Shown here: positions 36,348-46,700 of the stretch, one piece after another
How positions within the stretch are numbered: position 1 is the stretch's first letter
Layout of the letters: each line of letters opens with the position of its first letter
From: Candidatus Zixiibacteriota bacterium
GTDB lineage: Bacteria > Zixibacteria > MSB-5A5 > GN15 > FEB-12
Assembly (NCBI GenBank): GCA_040753875.1
Contig: JBFMDV010000034.1
Span: 1 to 64,000, forward strand
Direction: 5' to 3'
DNA: 64,000 bases
The notes under the pieces: generated by a model
What the model was told of the DNA's origin: nothing
Databases searched by the model: none
What the model saw: only the letters and a program-made list of their open reading frames with translations
Translations under genes and position numbers: made by a program

Positions 36348-38552
36348 ATGAAACTACGGTACCTGTTGATGCTGATGCTGACGGCGGTTGTCGGGACGGC
36401 GGCCGCTCAGTCGGATTTCTACAAGAAGTTCAAGTCAGATTACGCCTCCCTTGATCTGGACCTGCTGAACAACCCGTGCGAGCTGGGGATCGTGAAGGAC
36501 TTTGTGTATCAGAAAGACATCGCGACATTCACGTTCCATGACGGCAAGATGTACCTGCTGCGCCCGATCGACGGACGTCCCACCACGGCCATCTTCATTG
36601 GGCGGGGGAGCGCCGCCATTGACATACCCGCACATGTCGAACGGCAGTGCCTCTGGTACGCCTCGGGAGACAGCGGTGTGGCGCAGGATTTCGTGGTCTG
36701 TTTCATCCGCATGGCCGACGATCTTGACCTTCGCCTGAAGGAGAAGTTCACGTTTGCCACACAGCAACTCGACTGGAAAGATTTCAACCTGGCCAAGAAG
36801 GCACAGGGGGAATTTTTCTTCAAGCCGGTCATCCAGCATGAGTACGACAATTATTTCCAGCTCCTTCGTTCTGCGTACGAAAGGTCGGCCGACGGTTATT
36901 TTTGGATCGATTTCAATCGCTACGTCTTTTCCTTTGACCCCAATCGAGCCGAGCAGACCGTTGTTGCCTACGAGAAGGAGGGGGGCGCGGTGACGGTCAC
37001 TGATGGGGCTGTGTTGCAGCGCAAAGAGCGGGGCATCACTGATGACCTCAAAATGTCTGACATTTTCTATCCTACCACAATCATCGACCGGCGGGCCAAC
37101 CTGGTGATGCAGGGCATGGAAGGGCGTCAGATCGATTCCGGTGACATACTAGCGCGGCTGGTTGTCAACACCGACAGCACACGGTTCCAGTCGCTGTTTC
37201 TCCACTACAATCTCAAGCTGGATTCCATGGCGGTCGACGGTGTGCCGGTCGAATTTCACCGCCGTCGCGATTTTAATTTCATAGGTGTCATGCTTCCGGC
37301 GTACCGCCACAAGGGGGACACACTCGATGTCCGGCTCTGGCTGCACGGCAAAGATTTCGTCTCGGCCATGCCGTACGTCGAGAATCCGGCGGTTTCGCCT
37401 CACCACCTGACCATCAGTTCGCGTCCTGAATTCAATTACCTGCTGCCGGGGGTCGAGAAGATGGAACAAGGGACCGGCGACGTCACGACTATCACCGTCG
37501 AACCAACTCAGCAATTCCGCGATTTCCAATTTCAGGGATATGCGCCAAAGTTCGATACCATTCCGAAAACGACCGAGACGGGCGTGACGGTCAATTTTCT
37601 CAAATCCCGCGCCATCACCAAGAAACAGTTCGAGTGTTTTGTTCCTGACGAGACCTATCAAAGCGCCACGCTTGGGGCGTTTAATTACTTCGCCGGAACG
37701 CTCGGGAATCCGGCCGGCCTGTTCGGGTTTTCGGTGTTCCCCGAAGGGAGCATGTCCATGCCGGGCATTCTGGAGATTCGCCAGGTGCACTGTATCATCG
37801 ACGGTACCGGCGGCTTCCACCTGCTGCCCGGTGTCGAGATGGGGAGACAGTATTTTGGAGCGCTCATGCGACCGGCGTCGAGTCGCGAGCAATGGTTGGT
37901 CGACGCCGCACCTGAGTATCTCGGTCTGATGTATGTGCAGGAGGCACTGGGGGCCGGTCCGTTCTACACGGAACTGGTCGGTCGTAAGAACGTGGTGACG
38001 ACGTTAGTCGAGCGAAGCCGGGACCTGCCGTTGGGCACAGGGTACCGTGTCCCCGATTCACTGCGCGTGTGCAAAGGGGCTTGGGTGTTGCACATGCTTC
38101 GGTTTATGATGCTGGACCTCGAGAAGCAATCCGATGCGACGTTCCTGAAGTTCCTCCGCGAGCTGTCGAATCTCTGCAACAGCCGGACCTTCACCAATGC
38201 TGATATTGTCGCGCTGGCGGAAAAAAGCTACGGCCAACCACTGGAGTGGTTTTTCCGGCATTGGTTGTTCGAGCGAAATATCCCGGAGTACTCGGTGGAA
38301 TATACCATCGTGGAGAAGGAAAATGGCTGGGGGGTCGATGGTCAGGTGCGCACCAACGGCGTTGGATCGGATTTTCAGATGCCGGTGGTGATGCGGGTGG
38401 AAACGACCAACGGCGAATCCAGCTTCATGCGGCAGATGATCACAGGGAACCAGGATCACTTTACTCTGGGGCCGTTCGCGGTGCAACCGAAGCAGCTCTA
38501 TTTCAACGAGTTTTACAGCGTCCTGTCCAAGGACAACGTGAAGAAGAAATAG
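36348..38552 (+). CDS. M1-peptidase-like exported protein lacking the zinc site
   Basis: A 734-aa protein with a clear signal peptide (MKLRYLLMLMLTAVVGTAAA, cut near AQS). It is a paralogue of the peptidase at 13969-16296: similar order, a similar C-terminal end (LYFNEFYSVLSKDNV) and matching segments such as KGAWVLHMLRFMMLDLE and PLEWFFRHWLFERNIPEYSV. At the active site, HExxH is replaced by VEMGR (residues 496-500) and the third ligand, 19 positions on, is Asp 519 instead of Glu. Both histidines are therefore missing and metal-dependent peptidase activity is not expected. A binding or chaperone-like role is inference. The frame is intact over its full length, so it is not a decaying pseudogene. 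Confidence 0.8.
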   Translation: MKLRYLLMLMLTAVVGTAAAQSDFYKKFKSDYASLDLDLLNNPCELGIVKDFVYQKDIATFTFHDGKMYLLRPIDGRPTTAIFIGRGSAAIDIPAHVERQCLWYASGDSGVAQDFVVCFIRMADDLDLRLKEKFTFATQQLDWKDFNLAKKAQGEFFFKPVIQHEYDNYFQLLRSAYERSADGYFWIDFNRYVFSFDPNRAEQTVVAYEKEGGAVTVTDGAVLQRKERGITDDLKMSDIFYPTTIIDRRANLVMQGMEGRQIDSGDILARLVVNTDSTRFQSLFLHYNLKLDSMAVDGVPVEFHRRRDFNFIGVMLPAYRHKGDTLDVRLWLHGKDFVSAMPYVENPAVSPHHLTISSRPEFNYLLPGVEKMEQGTGDVTTITVEPTQQFRDFQFQGYAPKFDTIPKTTETGVTVNFLKSRAITKKQFECFVPDETYQSATLGAFNYFAGTLGNPAGLFGFSVFPEGSMSMPGILEIRQVHCIIDGTGGFHLLPGVEMGRQYFGALMRPASSREQWLVDAAPEYLGLMYVQEALGAGPFYTELVGRKNVVTTLVERSRDLPLGTGYRVPDSLRVCKGAWVLHMLRFMMLDLEKQSDATFLKFLRELSNLCNSRTFTNADIVALAEKSYGQPLEWFFRHWLFERNIPEYSVEYTIVEKENGWGVDGQVRTNGVGSDFQMPVVMRVETTNGESSFMRQMITGNQDHFTLGPFAVQPKQLYFNEFYSVLSKDNVKKK

Positions 38553-38630
38553 CCGCATCACTGCCCTATACCTGTTGAGAGGATTCGTCGCCGCGCGCTT
38601 TTGGCCACCCGAACGACGGATTAGTTAACC

Positions 38631-40679
38631 ATGCCTCCACGCTCATCACGCCGCCCGAAGACTCCCTTTCGGGCAGTCTATTTTCTCGTGCTGCTATTAT
38701 TCGGAGCAGCGGCGCTGGCTCCGGAGTTACGGCTCTGGGGGTTTGGGGGTTGGGCGTTTCTGCCGCCGATACTCACGCTGGCCCTGTTGGCAGCGGGTGT
38801 GGCGGCGGGGCTGGGCGCAAATCGATTATACGCTCTTGTGGTGAAGCAACCGGTGCCGGCCGACGAGAGTCCAGGTGCGGATCGCAAATTCCTGCTGATC
38901 GCCGCGATCGTCACAATCATCACTACGGCGACGTTCTGGCTCTTCCGTGGACAGACACATTTTCTTGGCGACGGCTACCAACTGCTCTCGCGACTCACCG
39001 GTGGAAGCATGATGATCAAGCAATGGGACATAGGGGCATCGTTCCTTATGGACTCAGTCTATGATCTGCTGGGCGGTCCTCCTTCGGACCGGGCCCTGGC
39101 TGCGTATCGGATTGTGTCGATTGTTTCCGGTTCGCTGTTTATGATTACCGTTTGTCTGGCGGCCCGTGCGCTGTTCATTCGGAACCTCCACAGGTACCTG
39201 TTTTTTTTCGGTCTTGGCACCGGCGGATACATGCTCTTGTATTTCGGCTACGTGGAGAACTACGCCACGTTTATTTTCGCGCTCGTGCTCTTCTGCCTGA
39301 CCGGATTGCTGGCGGCCAGGGGCCGTATCTCAAAATGGTGGGTCGTGCTGCCGTTTGTCGCAGCGTGTGGCCTGCATATCTTCGGAGCACTATTCCTGCC
39401 GAGCCTGATCTATCTGCTGGCGCGCGATACGGCGATAGGCAGGTCGGTCGGCAAAATGTCCGCCCGCGCCAGACTCCTGAGTGGAATAGGGCTCGTGCTG
39501 GCCGGGTCGGTCATCTATTACTATCTCTACACCCATTACTATTTCTTCACCTTTGCTTTGTTGCCGCTCTTGCCGGACCGGTTCACCGTGGAAGGGGATT
39601 ACCTCGTTTCATTGAAGCATCTCGCCGATACGGTCAACCTCCTGGTCTTGCTCGTGCCGGGGCTGCCGTTGTTCATTGCTCTGGCAGGCAGTGCGCAGAA
39701 CAGACCAATCCTTCGGACGCCGGAGAGCCAATTCCTGATAATCGCAGTACTCTGCTCGCTTATTGGCGTTTACGTGTTCAATCCAGGGATCGGGATGCCT
39801 CGAAACTGGGATCTGTTTGCAGTTGTCGGCGTACCGATAGCTGTGCTCTGTTACAGCCTTGCGCTCGGTGACGGCGTTCGCGGCCGGGAGCCGGTCATGG
39901 CGGCGCTTCTTGCGATCGTGCTGGGAGTTCTGTCACTCACTACTCGAGTTGTCGGTCAGGCCGTGCCGGAGATCGGTATCGCGACATTCAAGAACTACAT
40001 GACGCTCGATAAGATTCGCAATCGCAATGCCCGGAGCTTGTTGGTCAGCTACTACCGTGAGACCGGTGATTCTGCGCGGGCCAATGTGGAGCAGGCCGCC
40101 GTCGAGGCCGATTTTCCGGAAAGCCTGTTAAACAAGCGCGCCAAATCGCTCATCGCTCAAAGGCAGTTCCGCGAAGCGGAGCGGCTGTTGAGACAATCTA
40201 TTGAGATCAACCCATTGTATGTCGACGGCTACGGCAACCTGGGAGTCTGTTTGCTCGAACAGGGGAAGGTCGACTCAGCACAACTGCTGTTTGAGCTGGC
40301 TGACGGGATCAACCCGTACAATGTCAACACCATCAACAACATCGGCACCGCCATGCTTCGCCGCAAGGAGTATGTCGAGGCGGAAGGTATGTTCCATCGC
40401 GCCCTGGCGATTGATTCGACCTTGGTGTCGTCGATGGCCGGGTTAGCATCCGTCTATGTCGGACTCGACCAACTTGATAGTTCCATCGCGTATGTAGACC
40501 GGCTGGCGCATGTCGATGGGGTCCCCTCCGATTATTTCAAGCAGGCGGGGGATGCGTTCGTGGCCAGGTCCGCTTACCCGCAGGCGGCGCGGGCGTTCAC
40601 ATATGCTCTCGAAAGAGGGCTGGACAGTTCGTACGTCAGAGTTCTTCAGACAAAACACCCACAGTTGATTTTCCGGTGA
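38631..40679 (+). CDS. Multispanning membrane protein with C-terminal TPR domain
   Basis: A 682-aa protein with about a dozen hydrophobic helices in residues 15-450 and tetratricopeptide repeats in roughly 470-680 (SLIAQRQFREAERLLRQSIE, NLGVCLLEQGKVDSAQLLFE, NIGTAMLRRKEYVEAEGMFH). After the third helix comes RGQTHFLGDGYQLLSRL, an acidic loop like that of GT-C glycosyltransferases; VFNPGIGMPRNWDLFA lies between later helices. The TPR part would lie on one side of the membrane. A glycosyltransferase role is plausible but unproven. It begins about 80 nt after the M1-like gene. Confidence 0.65.
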   Translation: MPPRSSRRPKTPFRAVYFLVLLLFGAAALAPELRLWGFGGWAFLPPILTLALLAAGVAAGLGANRLYALVVKQPVPADESPGADRKFLLIAAIVTIITTATFWLFRGQTHFLGDGYQLLSRLTGGSMMIKQWDIGASFLMDSVYDLLGGPPSDRALAAYRIVSIVSGSLFMITVCLAARALFIRNLHRYLFFFGLGTGGYMLLYFGYVENYATFIFALVLFCLTGLLAARGRISKWWVVLPFVAACGLHIFGALFLPSLIYLLARDTAIGRSVGKMSARARLLSGIGLVLAGSVIYYYLYTHYYFFTFALLPLLPDRFTVEGDYLVSLKHLADTVNLLVLLVPGLPLFIALAGSAQNRPILRTPESQFLIIAVLCSLIGVYVFNPGIGMPRNWDLFAVVGVPIAVLCYSLALGDGVRGREPVMAALLAIVLGVLSLTTRVVGQAVPEIGIATFKNYMTLDKIRNRNARSLLVSYYRETGDSARANVEQAAVEADFPESLLNKRAKSLIAQRQFREAERLLRQSIEINPLYVDGYGNLGVCLLEQGKVDSAQLLFELADGINPYNVNTINNIGTAMLRRKEYVEAEGMFHRALAIDSTLVSSMAGLASVYVGLDQLDSSIAYVDRLAHVDGVPSDYFKQAGDAFVARSAYPQAARAFTYALERGLDSSYVRVLQTKHPQLIFR

Positions 40680-40704
40680 TCCATTCCCGCAAACGGTGAA
40701 AAAA

Positions 40705-40743
40705 AAAGACCGGCCGCGTGGGAAAGGGGGAGCGCCGGTCTTT
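40705..40743. terminator. bidirectional terminator between TPR protein and divIVA genes
   Basis: AAAGACCGGC (40705-40714) and GCCGGTCTTT (40734-40743) are perfect arms around a 19-nt loop. A run of nine A ending at 40707 gives a T-tract for divIVA transcripts on the complement; on the + strand the arm itself ends in TTT. Confidence 0.8.
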
Positions 40744-40767
40744 GCCGAATCAGGTGGGTATGATTTT

Positions 40768-41817
40768 CTAACTCTTGGCTGCCTTGTCCATTTCCTCTTC
40801 GAACTTGTGCACGACGTTGTCGAGCACGTCGGCCAGATCACCCCCGTGTCCGGGAGAGGTCGGAGTGCCGTCCAGTTTGGCCCGGGTTGTCTCCGGCGTG
40901 GTTTGCTGCGACGTCCTGACCTTGTCGGTCGTCTCACTGACGTCTTCGCCCTTGATCTGCTGCGACAGGAGCTCGGGCGTGACAGTGGCGCCATTGCTGG
41001 TGACGAATTTGGGGGCCGGTCGGAGAATCGGGCCAGTGCTGCTCGGGTCCGCTTTGGCTCTGGCCTCGGCCAGACGCTTGTAGTTTTCCAGGGCGGCGGC
41101 CAGTTCCGGGTCAACGGACGGTTGCGCCTGTGGCTGGTCCTGGATAGCGCTCTTGAGTGCCGCCACGTCCTCGATCCCCGAGTCCGGCGTCACTGAGACG
41201 ATCCGCTGTGCCGCATTGGCGTCCTCGGTGTGGATCCGCTGGGATTGCGACGGCTGCGTGGCAATGGTCTCGCGGCGGCGGGCATTGATCTCGGAGGTCT
41301 GGGTGATCTCAATGTCGTCCTCCGGAGACGAATGCACCCGTGACGGCGCCGGGCTGGTTGTGCCAACCTCGGTTTTCGCCAGTTCATCGACCCATTCCAG
41401 ATGCGCGGTTATCAGGGCGCGCAGCTTGGAGAGATAGGAGCGGCGCGTCAGTTCGATCCTGGAGATCTCTGCCTCCAGCTCGTCCCGGCGCTGCGTCCGA
41501 TTGGCCAGTACCTGGCTGGCTTCGGACGCCACTTTGTTGAGCAGCAGTTCGGCTTCTTTCCTGGCATTGGCCATGGTGATATCTGCATTACGGCGGGCAT
41601 CGATTGCCGCGTTCTTGATGGCATCTTCGAACTGTTTCAGGCCGGCCAACTGCACTTTCAGAGACTCTGTCTCCATGGTGAGCTTCAAGTTCTCCTGCTT
41701 GAGCATCTCCAGTGACAGCGCCACCTGCTCCTTGAAGCTGTCTACTGCTTCCTTGTCATAGCCGCGCATCTGAGAGCCAAACTCAAAATTGCGGATGTCG
41801 TTGGGGGACAGTTCCAT
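40768..41817 (-). CDS. DivIVA-domain coiled-coil protein
   Basis: A 349-aa protein whose first 50 residues match DivIVA: LSPNDIRNFEFGSQMRGYDKEAVDSF, where the FxxxxRGYDxxxVD pattern is the membrane-curvature-binding crossed loop. A coiled coil follows to about residue 150 (LEMLKQENLKLTMETESLK and on), then a long low-complexity tail rich in Ser, Thr, Gln and Pro. In Gram-positives DivIVA marks poles and septa; in diderms its role is less known. The tail is longer than in typical DivIVA. yggS and a nitrilase lie upstream on the same strand. Confidence 0.87.
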   Translation of the reverse strand: MELSPNDIRNFEFGSQMRGYDKEAVDSFKEQVALSLEMLKQENLKLTMETESLKVQLAGLKQFEDAIKNAAIDARRNADITMANARKEAELLLNKVASEASQVLANRTQRRDELEAEISRIELTRRSYLSKLRALITAHLEWVDELAKTEVGTTSPAPSRVHSSPEDDIEITQTSEINARRRETIATQPSQSQRIHTEDANAAQRIVSVTPDSGIEDVAALKSAIQDQPQAQPSVDPELAAALENYKRLAEARAKADPSSTGPILRPAPKFVTSNGATVTPELLSQQIKGEDVSETTDKVRTSQQTTPETTRAKLDGTPTSPGHGGDLADVLDNVVHKFEEEMDKAAKS

Positions 41818-42030
41818 GATCGTTCTCTCTATCTTCTGGACTTACTTTTCAGCCGTTGACTTCTGCCGCTCGTACCCTCTCAGGTCCAAGCGTTTCAAAA
41901 CGATACACCTCTTTCTATTATCGAACTTTGGCGCGGGAAATTAACCGGAAACGGCCAAAAATATACCGGTATTGAAGGCTGCCGGCGGATGTACCAAAGA
42001 TGAGCCGAGGCCGGGAAGCTGGCTTTGCGG

Positions 42031-42720
42031 CTACAGCTGACGCGGGCCGAATAGACCGGTCCCGATCCGGAGCATCGTGGACCCCTCTTCAATGGCGATA
42101 CGGTAGTCGTCACTCATCCCCATAGATAGAATCCCGAATTGATCGCCTGCTGTTCCTCTTGCCTGACCGAAAAGATCGCGGCAGGTCCGAAATGCGATAC
42201 GGATATCATTCTCGTCGGAGGTGAGCGGCCCGACAGTCATGAAACCGCACAGTTTTATGTGGGACAAGGAAATGAGGCTCTCGACGAGTCCCAGTGCATG
42301 GTCGGGGTTGACGCCGTACTTCTGGGTCTCGCCGGAGCTGTTGATCTCGATACAGCAGTCAAGTGTTCGGCCAACCTCTCCTGCCCGTCGGCTGATCTCT
42401 TCGGCCAGTCGTAACGAATCGACCGACTGAATGACATCAAATAGCTGCACTGCTTTTTTCACCTTGTTTGTCTGGAGATGCCCCACCAGATGGTATCGGG
42501 CAATCGGCCCCAGCTCGAGCAGTTTTGCCTCCGCCTCCTGAACTCGGCTTTCCCCGATCTCCGAAAGACCAAGCGAGACAGCCTGTCTGATGGTCTCGGT
42601 CGGATGAGTTTTGGTGACGGCCAGGATTGTGATTTCGGTGGGGTCACGTCCGCAGCGATTGCACGCCTCGGCGATGCCGATGCGCAGATCATGGAGGTTT
42701 GCCGCGATCAGGTCATTCAT
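42031..42720 (-). CDS. yggS: YggS/PROSC-type PLP homeostasis protein
   Basis: A 229-aa fold-type III PLP-binding protein: ITILAVTKTHPTETI (PLP lysine in AVTK), EIGESRVQEAEAK, YHLVGHLQTNKVKKAV, CCIEINSSGETQKYGVNPD and LSMGMSDDYRIAIEEGSTMLRIGTGLFG (in part). It balances free PLP in the cytoplasm. ATG at 42718-42720 overlaps the end of the nitrilase gene by 8 nt, so the two are coupled. Neighbourhood with divIVA is common in bacteria, as part of the yggS-divIVA-ileS-lspA string. Confidence 0.95.
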   Translation of the reverse strand: MNDLIAANLHDLRIGIAEACNRCGRDPTEITILAVTKTHPTETIRQAVSLGLSEIGESRVQEAEAKLLELGPIARYHLVGHLQTNKVKKAVQLFDVIQSVDSLRLAEEISRRAGEVGRTLDCCIEINSSGETQKYGVNPDHALGLVESLISLSHIKLCGFMTVGPLTSDENDIRIAFRTCRDLFGQARGTAGDQFGILSMGMSDDYRIAIEEGSTMLRIGTGLFGPRQL

Positions 42721-43507
42721 CGCACAGGGCACGGTACTGGTTTGGCCGGCGGTCCGCAAACAGGTGATTCCGTGGTGTGATCTGTTTGTCGCGGGCTAAA
42801 GAAACATCGACGTCGACACTCCCTACCCACGTCTGGTCTGGTGGTGCCTCCAGCAGGAGGTCGCCGGAGGGAGCGGCTACAAGTGACCGCCCGGTGTATG
42901 TCAGGTCCCCTTCGGAACCGATGCGGTTGGCGGTGATGACATATACGCGGTTCACCATGGCGTGCACCGGTATCGCCCGTTGTGCCCGTCCCGGAATCAC
43001 GAGATTCGAAGGATGGCAGATGATATCCGCTCCTTTCAGGGCAAGGGCACGCCAGACCTCGGGGAAATTCCAGTCGAAGCAGATCAGCAGGCCGACCTTG
43101 CAGCCGTCTACATCAAACAGAGGCAGGCCGCCATCTCCCGGTTGGAAGAAATCCTTTTCGTTTAAGAACAGGTGCAGCTTGCGATATTTGCCAATGACTC
43201 CATTCGGTCCTATCAGCACCGCTGTGTTGTATAGCTTGTCGCCGTCGCGTTCGTTCAAGCCGGACACGATACGCATCCGGTGCCTTGCGCTCAGCTCGGT
43301 CAAAAATCGGATAAACCGGCTGTCGGCGATCTGTTCGGCAGTCTCCGCGGCCTGTCGCTCTGAGACAAAATTGTATCCCGAATTACAGAGCTCCGGGAGC
43401 ACGAGCAGCTCTGCCCCGGCAAACTGCGGGCTGAGCGATTCCAGGCGATGGATCGTAGCGTCCAGATCGGCAAGCGCTGGCGCAAACTGTACGAAACCGA
43501 TTTTCAT
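42713..43507 (-). CDS. Carbon-nitrogen hydrolase (nitrilase superfamily)
   Basis: A 264-aa amidase-fold enzyme with the Glu-Lys-Cys triad: Glu in LLVLPELCNSGYNF, Lys in IGKYRKLHLF and Cys in VGLLICFDWNFPEVWRAL. Family members hydrolyse or transfer amides and nitriles (beta-ureidopropionase, N-carbamoylputrescine amidase and others); the substrate is not deducible. It is the first gene of a three-gene unit with yggS and probably divIVA. Confidence 0.9.
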   Translation of the reverse strand: MKIGFVQFAPALADLDATIHRLESLSPQFAGAELLVLPELCNSGYNFVSERQAAETAEQIADSRFIRFLTELSARHRMRIVSGLNERDGDKLYNTAVLIGPNGVIGKYRKLHLFLNEKDFFQPGDGGLPLFDVDGCKVGLLICFDWNFPEVWRALALKGADIICHPSNLVIPGRAQRAIPVHAMVNRVYVITANRIGSEGDLTYTGRSLVAAPSGDLLLEAPPDQTWVGSVDVDVSLARDKQITPRNHLFADRRPNQYRALCDE

Positions 43508-43621
43508 GTGTCACCTTTGGTGCAAGATAACGCCAGTTTACACCGTATTGTCAAGAAGCCACTGCGAGAGGTTTGTATGGCCGTATCCACACTCTCACAC
43601 GAGGGTCGCGCGAGAGAAACG

Positions 43622-43650
43622 TTGACAAAACCGGGCGAAATTTGTATGTT
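43622..43650 (+). promoter_or_regulatory. sigma70-type promoter of the BNR/VPS10-like gene
   Basis: TTGACA (43622-43627), 17-nt spacer, TATGTT (43645-43650), followed by a leader of about 80 nt. GAGAAGGAG precedes the ATG at 43736. Confidence 0.65.
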
Positions 43651-43735
43651 CTGTTGTAGTATCCCAACCGCCTTTTGATACTGTCAGAAAACATCAGTTG
43701 CACGTATATCGGGGCAATCGGAGAAGGAGTGACGC

Positions 43736-46700
43736 ATGAGACGAGCTGTGTGGACGCTGGTCGTTGTTGGCTGCCTTGCGGGAGCGTTCTGGCTCTGGCA
43801 AAGTAGCGACATGGGGGATGGTCAGGGCGCATTCAGTACGGGCGAGAATTCCCGCCAGGCCGAGACCGGCTACTACCACATGAAAGGGCACGGCAAGATG
43901 CCGCGGCGTTTGGAGGCGAGACCGAACGAGTGGTTCTTGTTCCAGCGCGCCTATCCGTTTGATACGGTACCGAATGACAAGTACCGTGCGGCGGTGACTT
44001 ACACCGAGGATCTACTCGCCAGCGCCTCGTTCAAGCGGACCCCATTCGCAGCCTCGGTCTGGTCGGAGGCCGGACCAAGCAACATCCCGGGCCGGATCAC
44101 AGATATTGAAGCCCTTGTCTCCGATCCCGCGAAAGTTTACGCTGCGAGCGCTGCGGGTGGCGTCTTCTATTCCACCAACTACGGACAGAACTGGACGCCG
44201 GTCTTTGATAACGCCGGCAGCTTCTCGATAGGCGACATCGCCATCAATCCAAGTAACTCTGACACGATTTTCATTGGCACCGGCGAGGCTAACCCCGCTT
44301 TCGACACCTACGAAGGAAACGGCCTCTGGCGTTCGACCAACGGCGGCACTGTCTGGACCCAGGTCGGACTACCGAGCAGCTATCGCATTGGTCGGATCAT
44401 TATCGATCCCACCGATACGCGCCGCATCTGGGTGGCGGCCGGCGGCAAGGTGTTCGGTGGCGGGAATCCGGAGCGCGGCATCTATCGCTCTACTGATGGC
44501 GGCAACAACTGGTCGCAGGTGTTGTACGTATCGGACACAACCGGCGGCATAGATCTGGCCTACAACGCGACCGGCAACGTGCTGTTTGCCGCCATGTGGG
44601 AGAGAGTGCGTATTGTCAACCTTCCTCGCCGGCTCGGTGGCATCACCAGTGGGCTCTATCGCTCGCTCGACAAGGGGGACACCTGGACCCTGCTTGGTGC
44701 CGGCAACGGGCTGCCGGGTCCATCGGCGGATATGGGCCGGATCGGGGTCACACTCGACCCCGGAAGCAACACCGTGTACGCAGCCTATGCGGATCGTTTC
44801 GGTGTCTTTACCGGCCTCTATAAGAGCACGAATCTGGGAGTATCGTGGACAGAGGTAAACGATGCTGCGCTGTTCAGCGCGCCTCTCTATGCCTCCTGGC
44901 AGGGAGGTTGGTATTTCGGTCAGGTCCGAACGGCTCCCAATAATCCAAACGATGTCTACGCTCTCGGGCTGGATATATGGAAGAGCTCTGATGGCGGTGG
45001 TTCATGGAACTGGTACTCCTCCGGTGTCCATGTCGACCAGCACGCTCTGTGGATCAACCCTAACAACTCTAATGAAATGTACGCGGGCTGTGATGGCGGC
45101 GTCAACTACTCCAGCAACGGTGGCGCTTCGTGGACTGTCCGCGACATGCACAATACGCAGTTTTACGCCATCACGATAGACCGCAACAATCCACAGCGTC
45201 TGTATGGCGGCGCGCAGGATAACGGCACCATGCGCACCCTCACCGGCGCTCTGAATGACTACCAGCCGATCTGGGGAGGGGATGGCTTCTACGTTCTGGT
45301 CGACCCAGCCGATCCGAATATCATATATGCCGAATCACAGAACGGCAATCTGGTAAAGTCTATCGATGGTGCCGCCACGTTTTCGGGCGCTACCTCGGGA
45401 ATCGATTTCAGCGTGGAGCGTCATGCCTGGAATACCCCGGTTGTCATGGACCCGAGCAACCGTAACATTCTGTATTACGGCACCAACTATTTGTACAAAA
45501 CCACCAACGGTGCCAATTTATGGACGAAGATCAGTCCGGACCTGACGAACGGCCCCCACCCATACTCCGCGTTTGGTTGCGTGACCACCATCGCAGTGGC
45601 CAACACCGACGGTAATGTCGTGTATGTGGGAACCGATGACGGCAATGTCTGGGTAACGCAGAACGGCGGCACTGGGTGGACGGCGATATCGGGCACGCTG
45701 CCCGACCGCTGGGTGACCCGCGTGGCAGTCGACCCAACCAGCGCCGGAACCGCCTATGTCACGCTGTCGGGTTACTTCGAAGGCTCCTCCACTCCACACA
45801 TCTACCGGACCACGAATTTCGGAACATCCTGGACCGGTATCAGCGGCAATCTACCGAACGTGCCGGTCAACGATGTTATTGTCGACCCAGCCAACACCAG
45901 CCAGTTGTTTGTTGGCACCGATGTTGGCGTATATATCACGACCAACCTTGGCACCACCTGGTCGCCGCTCGGTACCGGCCTGCCGATCCTGCCGATTCAC
46001 GACATCGCCTTTGACCAGCGCTCCCGCAAGCTGGTGGCCGGGACGCATGGGCGCTCCATGTATTCGACCACGGTGGACTGTCCGGGGATTACGGATTCCG
46101 ACCTTGACGGCAAACCGGATCTCTGTGACAACTGTCCCTCGGTCTCGAATCCCGATCAGGCAGACCTTGACTACGATAACATAGGTGATGCCTGCGACAA
46201 CTGTGTCGACCCGGATAAAGACGGCTTCGGCAATCCCGGCTATCCGGGGACCACGTGCGGCATCGACAACTGCCCCACGGTCTACAATCCCGGCCAGGAA
46301 GATTCGGATATGAACGGCATCGGTGACGCCTGCGAGGTGAGCCAGAGTTTTGTCGAGGATACGATCGCCACCACCTGTCTGCAACTGGCGGTCAACGACG
46401 GCGGGCGGTTTGGTATCTCCCGCGCCGGCGCTTCCATGGACTATCTATTCCAGGGAGACTGCGAGGCGGTGTACATGTACGACGGTTCCCCGGTGATCGC
46501 CTGGACCTCAGGCGGCAACTACTTCGCGAAATACTACATGTTCAGTCAGAATCTGTTTGTCAAACCGCTCAGCGGCGACCCCACCATTCCATCGGTCGAT
46601 TCCGGCGCTTTTGAGTTCTATCGGACCGGTACATTTATGTCCGATGATCAGACTATTGGTCTGCAGAAGACTTGGTGGGCGCCTCGTCAGGCCGACACGT

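Noticed and set aside
36348-38552. Decaying pseudogene
   Set aside because: No stop or frameshift over 734 codons; signal peptide and C-terminal features intact, so loss of zinc ligands looks specific.
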